Positions 63,957 through 64,000 of a stretch of 64,000 bases of DNA are shown here, piece after piece; the stretch's first letter is position 1, and each line of letters begins with the position of its first letter. A model generated the notes under the pieces. It saw nothing but the letters and a program-made list of their open reading frames with translations, made no database searches and was not told the origin of the DNA. The position numbers and the translations under genes were made by a program. Where the stretch lies: positions 1,798,001 to 1,862,000 of the forward strand of contig NZ_CP100763.1 of the NCBI RefSeq assembly GCF_024296685.1. Reading direction: 5' to 3'. This DNA comes from Natrinema marinum (GTDB lineage Archaea; Halobacteriota; Halobacteria; Halobacteriales; Natrialbaceae).

Positions 63957-64000
63957 TCACGTGTCGTCCCCGAGCAGGCCGAGGTCGGTAGCGATGAGGT
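63957..64000 (-). CDS. C-terminal end of a gene running off the right edge
   Basis: A minus-strand frame enters from the edge and ends at TGA 63957-63959 with LIATDLGLLGDDT. The acidic, leucine-rich end suits a haloarchaeal protein. Only 14 codons are visible, so the assignment is weak. Confidence 0.3.
   Translation of the reverse strand, partial: LIATDLGLLGDDT

Overview
The window is chromosomal DNA from an extremely halophilic archaeon (class Halobacteria; a Natrialbales-type genome is plausible, the genus cannot be resolved). The evidence is high GC, very acidic proteins, archaeal TATA (box A) promoters about 26-30 nt before many start codons (leaderless transcripts), Tat-type lipoprotein signals, archaeal information-processing genes (RadB, RPA-type proteins, class II ribonucleotide reductase) and tRNA genes without an encoded CCA.

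Layout. 1-5200: a truncated membrane gene, a DUF1616 membrane protein and a glmU-like/glmS pair that feeds UDP-amino sugars to surface glycans. 5181-12055: a RuvC/RNase H-fold protein divergent from radB, a CBS protein with a hibernation-factor-like tail, a minimal lycopene cyclase-domain protein, a CAP protein, a YihY/BrkB protein, an acidic protein and an AEC transporter. 12056-12785: tRNA-Val(GAC) flanked by degenerate copies of its own 3' end. 12976-16998: an overlapping trpD-trpF-trpE-trpG operon. 17048-25155: nrdJ with a 25-codon upstream ORF, small zinc-finger proteins, a HalX response regulator, tRNA-Leu(GAG), membrane proteins and a bactofilin-like protein. 25373-29989: an Etf/Fix operon (fixA, fixB, a fused fixC-fixX, and an unknown gene). 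30127-30732: a cupredoxin lipoprotein.

30777-46662 is the most striking region. It is a phosphate island with two full Pst ABC transporters, three PstS lipoproteins, two PhoU proteins and an AbrB-PhoU fusion regulator, plus a Usp and a membrane hydrolase. The three pstS genes share a promoter module of almost fixed geometry that I read as a candidate phosphate-response element.

46756-50592 is the rpa operon (OB-fold RPA, RPA-associated protein, metallophosphoesterase). 50727-54923 holds small proteins, glnA and a thioredoxin-like protein. 55006-59039 is a two-gene unit of a YprB-like exonuclease with a helix-hairpin-helix region and a YprA/Hrq1-like helicase, resembling the bacterial MrfB-MrfA repair pair. 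The right end has a winged-helix protein, a beta-rich protein, a 1115-residue multi-PAS/GAF Bat-type regulator and a divergent small winged-helix protein. I see no transposase, integrase, CRISPR array, rRNA or replication origin.
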